From the NCBI GenBank assembly GCA_025504975.1, contig JANUWI010000001.1, positions 4,216,001-4,280,000 of the forward strand: a stretch of DNA of 64,000 bases, written 5' to 3'. The position numbers were made by a program, and so were the translations under genes. The DNA comes from Plenodomus lindquistii (taxonomy: Eukaryota; Ascomycota; Dothideomycetes; Pleosporales; Leptosphaeriaceae). The notes beneath the pieces were generated by a model. The model had not been told where the DNA came from. It worked only from the letters and a program-made list of their open reading frames with translations, and did no database searches. This document shows positions 44,930 to 56,223 of the stretch, one piece after another; the first letter of the stretch is position 1, and each line of letters begins with the position of its first letter.

Positions 44930-46671
44930 CTACGCACCCTCCTTCAAGATTCTCTCAACAACCTTCATTACTGCCAGCAGCTCTTCGTCCATCATGGGCT
45001 TGCCTACAATCTGCACATGGGCTGGCGCGCCTTCTACGACATCTGGTTGGTCTAAAATTAGGGTCAGCAGAAGAAGATATCACGCTAAGCTGGTCGAGAA
45101 GGCTTACACGGAGGATCGTACGTAGCATCGTTCTGGACGAAAGACGCGTCAAGCTCTTTGTTCGCGACTCCGAATGGAAGGATCCCAGCAGGGTACTGTC
45201 CATGTTAGTAAAAATCCCACCTGATATACCGATTACGTCTTACATTCAAGAGATTGTATACGACTGTATAAATGGGAACTCCATACGTGTCATGCGGCAT
45301 CGACGTCCCTTGATATCCACAACCCAAGACCGCATCCAGCTTCTCTTCGACAATTACCTCCCGCCAAACCCGACATATCTTTGCTCGCTCCACGTTCATG
45401 TCCCACAGCTCTTCCAGAGAAGGTTTCCATCCCTCCAAACCTGGGAATCCCGAAACGGCCAGAGATGGGATAGGAGGTTCCCCGGATGATTGGATGTGTT
45501 TCATGGACGTATCCTGCGGATCAAGCATGAAGTACTTGAACGCTAGCTTCGCCGAGTCGTACATGTCAGGGATTCTCTCATCGAGCAGTACAATCTCATG
45601 ACCGTGGGTCTTTAGCATTGTGGCAACGCTATGCAGAGCTCTAGCAATCGGTGGGTGTAGCGGTCGTCGTGAACACCCCCGTACCAGACCAAACCTCAAT
45701 TTCCTCGTCTCAGGTTGGACAATCCGCCAGGGCACATTGAGAGTGTTTTCGTCCAAGTCCCAGGGCTTCGCATCACACACTGTCTTCATGAACAGCTCAT
45801 AGTCCCGAACACTGCGCCCACACGGTCCTATGACTGGTGAGATGGCACTTGGTTCCCCCAGCCTTCCTGGTGGAACACCTCCTGCAAAAGGGACTCTTGA
45901 AGCAGTGGGCTTGATACTGCTGATTCCACAGCAGAGCGCTGGAATCCTGTTCGAACCCGCTACATCAGTGGCCACACCCAAAACACTGCCCTTCATAGCT
46001 ACCAATGCCGCCTCTCCTCCCGTAGAACCCCCAGCCGTAAGCGACAGATTATGCGGGTTTAACGTCCTGCCAAAAATGTTATTGTGGCTGTCCGCCGTCA
46101 TCATTGTCTGTGGTAGATTCGTCTTGACGTAAAACACCGCACCCGCTGCCCGCAAGACATCCACAAGGACCGAGTTTGTAGTGCTCGGAGGCCGAGAGAT
46201 GAATGCCGCATACCCAATCGTCGCGTGTACACCCTTGACATTGAAAGAATCTTTCAGTGAAATAGGCAGACCGTGAAGCGCACCCATTGGCTTCCCGTGT
46301 GCAGCAAGATAATCATCGCACTCACGTGCCCTGTCGAGAGCCTCATCAAACATGATTTCTGTAAGACAGGATACACACTGTTGCGCGATTGCTGCGCGTT
46401 TGCAAAACGCAGTCACTACGTCCAAGCTCTTTAGTTCACTTTTGCTCATCATCTGCACGAGCTGCGTTGCATCGTAGTCTTCGGTGATTTCGAGCTCTTT
46501 GGGTGTGAGAATGCCGCAGGTTCGTGGTATGTCGAGGACATTGAGGGTGGAGTTTTCGTGGAAAGTCGATTGTAATTCTGTGGGTAAGAGCCAGTCTTTT
46601 GGTATTTTGGAGGCTACAGAGTTGCGTTTTGAGGTGGTGAGAGTTTTCCAGTCTGTCGGAGGTGAGGCCAT
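44930..46671 (-). CDS. Amidase-signature enzyme (acetamidase-like)
   Basis: Three exons, 46671-45244, 45195-45108 and 45051-44930 (introns 48 and 56 nt), give 545 residues. Amidases hydrolyse carboxamides to acids and ammonia. The Ser-cisSer-Lys triad is visible: Lys140 in GLPISLKDSF, Ser216 in AGGSTGGEAA and nucleophile Ser240 in DVAGSNRIPA. Splicing joins VVYNLLN to YPAGILPFG and then YDPP to YQPDVVEGAP; the end KPMMDEELLAVMKVVERIL is typical of fungal acetamidase-type proteins. No signal peptide is seen, so it is probably cytosolic. Substrate range cannot be read from sequence. The gene is intact. Confidence 0.92.
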
Positions 46672-47175
46672 GATGCGATTGTTGGAGTGACTTGCGAGTG
46701 AGGTCCAAGAGTTGTTCGTCTTCAGACCACGGGCACGATCTAGTATATATTCGACCGACAGATATACCTATCTATTCTTGGCAAAGGCTGAGGCCGTAGC
46801 ATCTACTGGTACCACAATGTCCCACATTCAAGAGTGGGGAGCCGATTGTTCGGGCGTATTTCTCGGTAAATTGGTCTGCGAAGGAGGGGCAGTGGGTAGA
46901 TAGGACTTGAATGGATGCATAAGACCGTAAGACCGTGGCAGTTCTATCCTTGTAGAGATAGTCTTCAAAGCACTAGTCTACCCATGCTGAGTCTGCTTTG
47001 AGACCGAATAGCCTATGCTAACTCTATCACGTTAGACGAGGTTGATCTGGGTATCGTTGTAGACCCTTCACCACATGCAAACACGAGGTACTAGCGCCTC
47101 CAACGCCGAGCACTCTATGAATCCCACGCAAAGCTCTTTGCAAATTCCAAAACCATGATGCTGCGAATGGACCGC
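46672..47175. other. Upstream region of the amidase gene
   Basis: 504 bp between the amidase start and the SEC22 stop, both minus-strand. It should include the amidase promoter. No gene or repeat recognised. Confidence 0.5.
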
Positions 47176-48009
47176 TTAGAGGAAACGCCACCAGATGAAG
47201 ACGATGATGATGAAGGCTAGTCCTCCAATAGGACCATACTGCTTATCGTCAGCCTTTGCGCAAGCATCAATGGACGTGGAGATGCATCTGCACTCACCTG
47301 CTTCAACAGTAGCTCCCAATTGATGCGTACTGCAGCCTTCTTGTACTTTCTGCTATCCTCGCGCAGTCGGCTTGATATGTCGCCCATGCGCTCCAAGCTA
47401 TCGCCTCTGTATAAGAGGTCCTCAATGTTCTTGGTCATGACCTTGGTGACATCTTTGAGCTCGTCGTTGAGCTTGTCCAGGTTTTGCGTAGCTCGCGAGT
47501 CTTGATATGTCTTCTTGGTCCGCTGGATGAAGGTGTCGAACTCGACGAAGGCGTACGGCCGACACGTCGGCGAGAGGTACTGCTGCGGCTGGTATGTAGT
47601 GGTGAACTCGCGGGAGAGGTCGGAGAGGTATGTGAAGGCGAGCTTGCGTGGGTAAGAGCGATCGCAAATGCAAATAAAGCACAGCTCGCCCTCGATGAGG
47701 TAGCTGTGGCGGACGTCAGCATGCATCGCCTAGGCCAGGGTTTGCGGTCAAGGCTACGACTGGGAGGCCATACTGATATGTGTAGCGGCCGCTCTCGATG
47801 CTGGCTTGAGGTTCCGAGTTGCGGTTCAGCCGACGCTGCACCAGCTTGACTTTGCTCTTGACCTCGTTGAACTCGGCGTCCGTCTCTCCATCGTCCACCG
47901 AAGCCGTCAAGAGGAGGCCTGTACCACGTGCTTGTCAGTCGCGCACCATCTTCTTCAGCCGATACAGGTACACACCATCCAGCCGCGATATCATGGTGTG
48001 CTTGATCAT
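47176..48009 (-). CDS. SEC22: R-SNARE SEC22
   Basis: Four exons, 48009-47976, 47918-47774, 47703-47298 and 47238-47176 (introns 57, 70 and 59 nt), give 215 residues, equal to the family norm. Sec22 is the ER-Golgi vesicle R-SNARE. Residues 1 to about 120 form a longin domain (MIKHTMISRLDGLLLTASVDD, YHYLIEGELCFICICDRSYP, KLAFTYLSDL). The SNARE helix follows (DKLNDELKDVTKVMTKNIED) with the zero-layer Arg in LLYRGDSLERM, and a C-terminal anchor YGPIGGLAFIIIVFIWWRFL. The tail anchor is its own 63-nt last exon. The 5' end faces the DEUBAD gene divergently. Confidence 0.96.
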
Positions 48010-48723
48010 AATGGCGAGGCAAACGGGAACTCTGGCGCAAGGAAACACTGTGATTTGCCAATGCAAGCTACAACCAAAGTCCGCTGCTACAGGACGCCCA
48101 GAGAATGAATTGACGGCAGCAAAGTGCAGCCCGCCAGTTTAGGATATGTGTACGTATACGTGTACGTGTCGGATCGCGTAGTAGCTAGACGGTGACGATG
48201 CGGAATCGCTGCGACAAGGCAAGCGCACGGCCCTCAACACCAACATCACCACCACCCAACCCCTGCACCATTCATCAGACGTCCGTCTTTCAAAGTTGCG
48301 ACACTCTCACGAGCAGGCCTCGTCGCTTGCTCCAACCGGCCGCTTCAAACAACACATGTAACGAAGAGGCGGCCATCAAAGTATTGTAGGTATCTACTCC
48401 TTCACCTTGCACGTGCGCACCGCTGTACCAAAGGTCCCCACCGCTACCTTTCAGGAACAAACACTGCACTTTGATTCATCTGCAAACGCAATTATTGTTG
48501 TCCCAGATCACCACTGTTCCTCCAATATTGTGTTCGAAGATTGCGGTCTACATTCCACAGTGGTACAGCCATCCTCTTCTACTACATACAACCAGCCCAG
48601 TCATCTCAGACCTGCACCTGACGTTCAGGATACTCTTCTGAATCACCAGAACACGAATTCCCAGGAGAATCCGGGTTACATCGGAATCTTACCAAATCAG
48701 GCAGCATACAACAAATCGCGAAC
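48010..48723. promoter_or_regulatory. Divergent promoter region (SEC22 / Asx-homology gene)
   Basis: 714 bp between divergent starts. A TACGTATACGTGTACGTG patch lies near 48147-48168. Open sequence between 48407 and 48720 has Ser/His-rich frames but no conserved block, so I treat it as leader. Confidence 0.45.
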
Positions 48724-49730
48724 ATGTCACAACCTGAGCTAGAAGCAGAAGGTTCTTCCGTCTTTTCTTCACCTCCATCTTCCATACGCCAAATGATGTC
48801 ACCCAAAGCATCCAGTTCGCCGACACCGCCTTCTTCTCTACCAGGGTTTGCAAAGCATTCTTCGCTGCCAGCCCCAAGATCACAGTCATGCACATCGTCG
48901 ATGTCTAGCGACCCGTTGCAAGCAGCACCGTTGAGCACTACGCTATCCAATCTGACCACCTGCAACTTGGACACACCTATTGCCTCGAGAAGAAGCCCAA
49001 AACGGAGCCATGAGGAGGTTGAGGACGAAAACGACTTCGAGCATCCCAAAAAGTTCAGGGCAGCCTCTTCTAGTGAGAGCGTAATCGTAGCAGAGCAGCC
49101 ATGTACCGGCAAAGCAAAGGCATTGCTCGAGACCCAGGGCGTAACGATTGTATCAGGGAGCTCAAGTCGACCATCACGTGCTCGCAAACCGCCAAAAGAG
49201 TTCTGGGTTATCGACGAGAAGGCGCAAAAATCTACCCAAAAATCTATGCAGACAAAGAAGCCTAGCTCCAAGGTCTTCGACCCAAATTTCATCACGTCGA
49301 ACTCAACGAGCCGTCTTGGAAAAGCGGACGTCTACGTGAGTCACAAGTCGCCTCACGAGGACGCCTTCTACGGTGTAACGGAGCTGACCTGCCACAGCAT
49401 ATGCTTCTCGAAGACTCAGCGTGGACTAGTCTCAACCGCAGCCAGCAAAAGGATCTTGTGTCCATGCTACCGCCCAGTATCGCGAAGCAAGAAGTTCACC
49501 AGAAAGCCACGGCGGTAGATGAGGACATTGCTCGCCCGCGAGCTTTTACGTTATCTAACGACTGTTTCCGTACCGATGTCGCCAAGTTTAAAGAGGACCT
49601 CAAGAACGGCCATCTAGCGAAGACATGGCAGGCGGCTGCTGAGCAGGCTGTCGTTGAGCGTGCAAGTGGGAAGTACGACAGTTGGAAGGCCGAGGAAGCA
49701 GAACTGTGGTGGGGCCAAAAGAGCCAGTAG
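48724..49730 (+). CDS. Asx-homology (ASXH/DEUBAD) domain protein
   Basis: Two exons, 48724-49335 and 49398-49730, with a 62-nt intron, give 314 residues. The first 150 are Ser/Pro-rich and disordered, with a basic SRRSPKRSHEE patch. From about residue 153 the Asx-homology domain follows: KPPKEFWVIDEKAQKS, then after the intron HMLLEDSAWTSLNRSQQKDL, MLPPS, FRTDVAKFKEDLKNGHL and WKAEEAELWWGQ. In animals the ASX DEUBAD activates the BAP1 deubiquitinase on histone H2A. Fungal members exist but are poorly studied, so a chromatin or ubiquitin link is inference. Without splicing, exon 1 runs on in a frame that lacks this domain end. Confidence 0.87.
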
Positions 49731-50696
49731 ATCGCTCATTGCGAGTTGATCATGAGTTACTAGCATAGATGAGGTCGTGGTTTATGCATTCTTGTAACTC
49801 ACAATGTATTTCCGGTCCCTAAAAGTCGACACATCTTCGTCCCGACGACTGACAACACATGTGCGACGACTTCACGGCAACGCCGTCGTCGAAGCTCTAG
49901 ATACAGTCACACGGCCTGCGGTACCATACATGATGAGTATTTGCAAACACTCGTGTTTACAATATAAATACAACGAGATTCTCACACGGTGCACAGCGAG
50001 GTGCTCTTCTGGGCGTCGATAGCCATAGGCCCACATAGCATGCGGCTGGGATGCCTCAGGCGGTCCAGCCCCATGCACTAGTCCAAATACCATACTCGAT
50101 TGAGAAAAGACCTTCACTCTTTGGGGATCGTGAACTTATTGGACTCATTGGTTCAGCTGGAAATTGACGACGCAAGCCTCTCAATCAATCAACAGCGGAG
50201 ATTATGGTACGCCCTCTTCACGCCCTCGCGTGCTCCGATTGCGCCAAAAGAATGATCGCGCTATGCCCAGCTGCGATCGATCTCTTGGCCTACAAACCAA
50301 GTTGCGCTTTTGGCAACCGTGATCTCGTAGGGCTGGCGCAAAGGTGATGTGATCCACATACTCACTTAGGACGCTGTGCGCCTATGCCTTGCATCAACGG
50401 AGAACACTACAACTGGGCGTTGGTGGCGTTGCACGGTTCTTCGAGGCGTTGCTGAAACGACTCATCAGATGAGAACCATCAAAGTAGGCTCCAACTTGAG
50501 CTTGCCGTAAACACGGTGAGACCTCCAGCTGTACTGAAATGTGACAGGTCCATGCTCTACTCTTCCTGCTAGTGAAGATTCAATGTGTGCGATGGGCATA
50601 TAAATGTGTAGTAGTCTGCTTCCCTACCATGGAAGATTGCAATCCGTCGCTTTATCCGCTCTTCATCATTCACGTCCGTCATCAACTTCGCCCAGC
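49731..50696. other. Intergenic region, about 1 kb
   Basis: This lies between the Asx-homology gene and the FAR-17a-like gene, both plus-strand. It contains the TATA element listed below and no credible gene. Confidence 0.5.
50599..50604 (+). promoter_or_regulatory. TATA-like element
   Basis: TATAAA lies 93 bp before the chosen ATG of the FAR-17a-like gene. Its position argues against the in-frame ATG at 50604, which would fall on the element itself. Confidence 0.5.
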
Positions 50697-51608
50697 ATGA
50701 AGCTGTTCACCTACGAGATCTGGGGCGTTGAACGGAGCGGTTTTGATCCTACCTACTCGTTTGTTCGGTCTCACTTTGTATCGCCGTGCATCCTGGCTTG
50801 CATCCGCGCAATACTATGCATATACAGCTTCACCACAATGATCACCTGCTATGCATGGCTCGCGCATAAAACTGCCACAATGCGCTTGAAAGACGTCAAC
50901 CTGGACCCCTACACCATCCAACAAGGAAGCGCTGCCATCGGGCAGTCCTTCAGTTTCTTCACCTACATCACCTTCTGGTCCTTGGGCTTCTACTTCCTCA
51001 TGTCGAGTGTACACACGGCCATGTACGCTTTCCGACAATCCACGTGGTTACATAAATGGCCGAAGCCACTTCAACTGGCACACACACTTTACTACTCTAC
51101 GGTCACCTCGTTCCCTTTTCTGGTCACAGTCGTGTTTTGGGGGACCATGAACTCCGGCTGGCCAGCTGGCAAATTCGAGCAATGGATCAATCTCTCAGTC
51201 CATGGTCTCAACAGCGTGTTTGCCATCACCGAAATCATTCTACCGGCCACAGATCCACTTCCGTGGAGCCATCTTTCCGTCGTTTTGTTGGTCTTGTCAG
51301 GATACCTTGGCCTTGCATACATCACGTACGCATCACAAGGCTTCTACGTGTATGAGTGGATGAACCCTGCACATGGTACTCCAAGTATTATTTTACACGT
51401 TGTGGGTTATGGAGCAGCTATGGTAGCTTTGTTCGTTGTGGCACGATATGCGATTGTGGCGAGGAATGCATTGGCGCGGAACTTTGGCACGTCGATCGGG
51501 AGAGAAGTTGAAGATAAGGATATTGATCACACCTCAGATACTTGGTCGAGTTCTGTGAGCGTGGAGAGACAAGATATATCATACGATCCTAAAGCATGCG
51601 TTGTGTAG
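50697..51608 (+). CDS. FAR-17a/AIG1-like multi-pass membrane protein
   Basis: A single exon gives 303 residues from ATG 50697. Six hydrophobic segments are visible, beginning with SPCILACIRAILCIYSFTTM and including FFTYITFWSLGFYFLM, VTSFPFLVTVVFWG and VVLLVLSGYLGLAYITYA. The overall pattern fits the FAR-17a/AIG1 (ADTRP-like) family, whose animal members hydrolyse fatty-acid esters of hydroxy fatty acids with a conserved Thr and His; candidate residues here are Thr and His in the core but I cannot assign them. The C terminus is polar with VEDKDIDHTSDTW. Membrane protein: certain; family: likely. Confidence 0.75.
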   Translation: MKLFTYEIWGVERSGFDPTYSFVRSHFVSPCILACIRAILCIYSFTTMITCYAWLAHKTATMRLKDVNLDPYTIQQGSAAIGQSFSFFTYITFWSLGFYFLMSSVHTAMYAFRQSTWLHKWPKPLQLAHTLYYSTVTSFPFLVTVVFWGTMNSGWPAGKFEQWINLSVHGLNSVFAITEIILPATDPLPWSHLSVVLLVLSGYLGLAYITYASQGFYVYEWMNPAHGTPSIILHVVGYGAAMVALFVVARYAIVARNALARNFGTSIGREVEDKDIDHTSDTWSSSVSVERQDISYDPKACVV

Positions 51609-52512
51609 AATAGACAACCTCATTAGGATTATGATTTTGCTGTTCTCAGTTTCACATCTGCTATCATAGATCAAACTCCCATGTGCATTTCCAGGACTAC
51701 TGCCATTTATTGAAGTCATCACAAAATAACACGGGCTTCTTCGATGCTCTTGTAGTTCTACCTGTATACCCTACGCACGGCAAACAGTACATGCACATTG
51801 CTCAGTGTCAGGTCGTCGTCGGCTGGTAGTTTTCCAGACTGAGGTGGCAAGTTTTGTGGCGAGGTGAGGACCAATCCCTCACATGCGGGGCCGCTTCGTA
51901 CCTAACTAACATATTCCTAAGACAGCCACAAAGGGAGCAGGACGCACTGCTCACAACATCTGCATGTTGAAGGCTTCGTTCAGCTTCACATTTTTACGTT
52001 GGAAACCCTACTCTGAATACTCGATCAGCGTTCACTTACTCGTTTATCCTTTCATGTATCGCGGGCAGACAGCCAATCCATACACACCTCCACTCAGGCC
52101 TTAAACGCCGCTCTCTCTAGATACACTGTAGTTATACAGCTCAGGCTGGGATATATCCAACCATGAGTATTAGTAGTCGTGATCGTACGCTGGCCGAGGA
52201 AGCTTTGCTACACCACTAAACACACACATATATATCACTGTGACATGGTCCGAACATGCATAGATTTCCTACCAACCAACCAGAAACCATCGTGAGCCCT
52301 CAAAACGACACAAATTCTACGAGCTTACCGCCAAAATATACAATCAAATTAGAAAGGGGTGTAGAGGACCAATATTGCTCCGACTCTTCACATCAACATA
52401 TCTATACTGTCATCGATTGGTAGACGAGGGCGAGGGTAAAGGGGCAGAGTTGAAGCCACCAATTGATCCAATGATGGAACCATCATTCAAGGAGCGAGGC
52501 CGTTTGCGAGTG
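51609..52512. other. Convergent 3' intergenic region, 0.9 kb
   Basis: This lies between the stops of the FAR-17a-like gene and the disordered protein gene. It is AT-rich with no coding signal or notable repeat. Confidence 0.5.
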
Positions 52513-53568
52513 TCACCTTCCCCTCGTGTTTCTCCACCGTGCTTCCAGCTCCCTTGCCCTGGCTGACGCCTCCGCTCGCTTCTTCGCGCTCATTTCGGCC
52601 TGGCTCTGAGCGTAATTAGGGAGTTCATCATCCGAGTCGTGCTCGACTTCGAGCCCCAAGATGCCAATCTCCATAGTCAAGGATTGCACATGAGGCGGAG
52701 GCTGCCATCGCTGTTCAATTGCTGATGTTGGCCTCGACACAGACTGTGAAGATGTCACAGGTGGAGGCTCAAAATTCTGCCAGTCACTTCGGTGGGATCG
52801 GGACGACTGGTTCTCTTGTGGGTACTGAAGCGGTATGGGGATGGAGTCATTGCGTGACCTACGAGCGAACAGCGAGCCTTGGAGGCGTGGGGGACTGTTC
52901 GCTGAAGGAGACTCAGTGTCGTTCGGTAGGCCTGTCATGGCCTCTGCAAAAAGATGGAATTCTGAGATATCTGTGAAGGGCTCCGTTGGTGAAAGCCACG
53001 TGTGTGGTCGCGCTCTAGTTGAGCCATGGTCTCGCGTTGTGGTGATGCCATTACTCAGGGGAGGGTATGTATACGATTGCGAAGGGTTCCTCATATTCAA
53101 GTAATCGTCTGTCGAGCTGTATGGTTGCTCGCTGAAATGATCCATTGGGGTTTCCCTGGGATAATTGAACGCTGCAGACTGAGTGCGACCACACATAGCC
53201 TGACCTTGCGAGTTTGAAGAATCGCTGAAGTTGCGCGGAGAATTTGGCATACTTCGAGAATAATTATGGGGGTGATATCCGGCCGAATCGTCGTTCGAAT
53301 TGTAATGTTGATGTTGTAATGGCTCGGGGCGGAGATGCGTAGTGTCCAGCTGCTGTGGAGGTTCACGTCGTGGGAAACCACGCAGAATGGATGGATTGCG
53401 GCCGTTGTTCCCTGAAGTCGAGGGTGATGGTGGCAATGGCCTGTTCCAGGCTGGGACATTTGAAGAACTCGGTCGTTGGGGGGCAGCTTGGGGAGGAATT
53501 GGGCTTTGTTCTCTTGCACCTTTCGCTAGGTCAGACGGCCCAAGCCACGAGCTATGTCTCTCTTGCAT
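52513..53568 (-). CDS. Disordered protein of unknown function
   Basis: A single-exon frame of 351 residues from ATG 53568. It is rich in Ser, Pro, Gln and Asn for nearly its whole length and shows no membrane span or signal peptide. A more ordered end is visible: LTMEIGILGLEVEHDSDDEL followed by YAQSQAEMSAKKRAEASARA and a Lys/Arg/Glu helix to the stop. This end looks conserved in style, as if it were a short interaction motif plus coiled coil. An upstream exon is possible because a TAG acceptor-like site sits just before the ATG, but I could not find a matching donor. Function not assigned. Confidence 0.6.
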   Translation of the reverse strand: MQERHSSWLGPSDLAKGAREQSPIPPQAAPQRPSSSNVPAWNRPLPPSPSTSGNNGRNPSILRGFPRREPPQQLDTTHLRPEPLQHQHYNSNDDSAGYHPHNYSRSMPNSPRNFSDSSNSQGQAMCGRTQSAAFNYPRETPMDHFSEQPYSSTDDYLNMRNPSQSYTYPPLSNGITTTRDHGSTRARPHTWLSPTEPFTDISEFHLFAEAMTGLPNDTESPSANSPPRLQGSLFARRSRNDSIPIPLQYPQENQSSRSHRSDWQNFEPPPVTSSQSVSRPTSAIEQRWQPPPHVQSLTMEIGILGLEVEHDSDDELPNYAQSQAEMSAKKRAEASARARELEARWRNTRGR

Positions 53569-56223
53569 TGCATTCACTACAAGACGGTGATGTGTAATGC
53601 GCTACCAAGTTTCCTGATTTCGAACGAATGTGCCCATATGACTGTGCTGTGTGCGCCCTCTCGAAAGAAGTGTGGCGTTAAGTTTAGTGGAAAATTGTGC
53701 ACACGTAGAGTTTGGAGGCTCGCAGGAGATGGTACCCGTCAACTTTATTCAAAGACGACAAGTTCAGAAAGTCAGATGTTTGGGCGTGCCCAGTAAATGA
53801 ACAAAGGGTGACACCGAGGTTTGGACGTAACAAGACGACTTGCCTTACTACACCAGAAGACGGAGTACTAGTATCCTGAGTGCATAGTTTGAGAGCCAAC
53901 GGGGACTAGTCCTTGGGCTGATTGTGATTCCGACCAGACGGAAGATACCCATGCAGGCAGGGCTGAGGGTATTATTCTTGGACACTGTAGTGGATGGCAG
54001 CGATGATAGGAGGTGCACCGGGATGTGCGGAAGTCGGTAATCTGCTTACTGGAGCCATGTTGGAACAGGAGAGCCCTGGTACATGCCAGCATACCTTCTC
54101 AGGTTCCAGTGTGGCGTAAGAGGGTTCAGATCCGCCCCCAGGATCCGCCCAGACGGATTCAAGTGTCAAACTAAGGGTTAGGTGATTGAAGAGTGGACAT
54201 CCCTAGAATGACTTGGGAGGATCTGAGCTGGCGTGCAGGCCTATGTACTGTAGGTACTTAGACATAGAGTCTTGAACTATACCAGCTATGTGCATTTACT
54301 ATATGACGGAATGTGAGATGCCCCAAGCCTGCAATGTCGCCATCTAATGTGCACGACAATGTGAGCGATGAGACTCCGGATAATTCGTCGTGATCGGTCG
54401 TGAGGCCGCACCTAGCGTGCAGCACCCGCGATTGAGCACCATGCATTGCGTTCGTGAAGACAGGCCACCTTTTGATCAACGCAGACAACGGTGGAGCGAG
54501 TGGCGATGGCAAAGCAAGCAAGGCGATCAGTCAGGATGCGATAGAAACTAGGTGCGCCCGCATTGCAGTGCACTGCCACCCAGCTATTTTTAGGAGGGGA
54601 ACCGAGGCACCCTGTTGGCGTCGACACCTCAAGAGTCAACGGTAGCATTGGCACACCGGGATAAAGGGCGTCCTAACTCCTGCCTCTTCCGGGCTTGATC
54701 ATCTCTTCTTTCATGATTCTGCGTGGCGTGGCGTCCTTACCCCACCGAAGTCTCCGGGGCCCAGCACAATAAAGTAACAAGCTCATGCATCGTCAGCGCA
54801 ACTATAGAGTACCTAGAGTAGTATCGCGGCAGTAGGGAGCACATAGGCTGCTGTACTACCTACTTGTTATCATCACTGCAGAAGCTACTATTTTTGACCA
54901 TTTTCTCAGTGCTCGCTAACACTGCTGGATAGTCGCGTTTGCTTGACTACCTAGAGTAATCTCACGCAATCCATAGAGTCCATGGCAAGGCAGATTTCTC
55001 GTACGTCTCAATTGGGCGCCGTGTTCAGGCCACCAACATTCTTGGTTATAACATGTGCCGGAGATTAGCTGTGTCTCACTTTCCCTTCGGTGGCTTCGGC
55101 CTGGAGGCCTGGACGATCGTCATGAGTTTGAGAAGGACGGGAGTAAGAGATTGTTTGCTGCCACGGCGATGCCGGCTTTAGGGAATGCCAGCACTTTGTT
55201 TCTAGTCGCGAGTCCACACACATTTCATAGGTGTGGAATTATTCAAAGCTTCCGGCATGCAAGTCAACGTCGGTATAAGTGTCCGTGTCTTGCAGGCAAA
55301 CAAACGCGTGATTTGGCTTTTGAATTTGCACAGCAATTCAACGTGGCGAGGCATGTAACATTAGTCTTGGCATGACAGCTCAGAATGTCATCTCTACGCA
55401 GTGTCACCGCACGTGAACAGTAAGGAGAAGATATGGCGGTGTTTCCTACCCAAGTATGTCACACTGAGAAATTGACATTGGGCCTCGGGTTGAGACTTTA
55501 CTCTCATCGTACATATCATACCTCACTCCGGCCTTTATAACGTGCGCGAGCTCTGACTTGAACATTGTTCGAAGTGATGATATCTCAACACCGACAGATG
55601 TCTCTCTTCCCAGCTACCTTTGCTGATCTCACGACATCTAAGGGTTTGAAAATATAGGATCCTTGGATTAGTAGCCCACGTAGAAGCTTTTTTTTTTGCA
55701 TTGACCTGGGACCCGATACCTATGGCAAAGTATGACATCGCCAACTTCCAAAGTGTCTATCCGCCCCGTACTCTCTCGGCTCCTCTCTTCGCACAAATAC
55801 AAATGCAAAGAACTCATCAACAACTCGGAGATATACTAGTAGACTATCCTTAATCCTACAAGTCACAAGTCTCTCCCCAGGAGCGTACATTATCTTTTAC
55901 GGATATGTGGCGGCTACTGGGGTTAGCCACACGGGTACCTTTGATTGGAGCGCATCATGACAGGATTTCAAAGCTCATCGTGATGAACTTCTTTGTACTT
56001 ATTTGTGGCTTTGCTTGTATGGAAGGATCTGAACAGATGACGCACAATGTTTGCAGCCGTCGACTCAGATTCAATAATCACAATTGTGACGCAGTTTTTA
56101 AAAATTCAAGTAAACCTCTATATTACCCCCCTACCGTGCCAGAACACTATACACTTCTTATCTCCTCGCCTACATATTCCACAAAGGCCCATCATACCGT
56201 GGACCGTGGTACAAGCAGCGCAC
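53569..56223. other. Gene-poor stretch of 2.65 kb
   Basis: The second longest gene-free stretch of the window. Frames are short and without family resemblance. Base composition is mixed rather than strongly AT-rich, so heavy RIP decay of a transposon is not obvious. A poly-T run of about ten bases lies near 55688. A likely core promoter for the kinase gene is at about 56110-56180 (TATATTA followed by a CT-rich tract). Confidence 0.5.
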
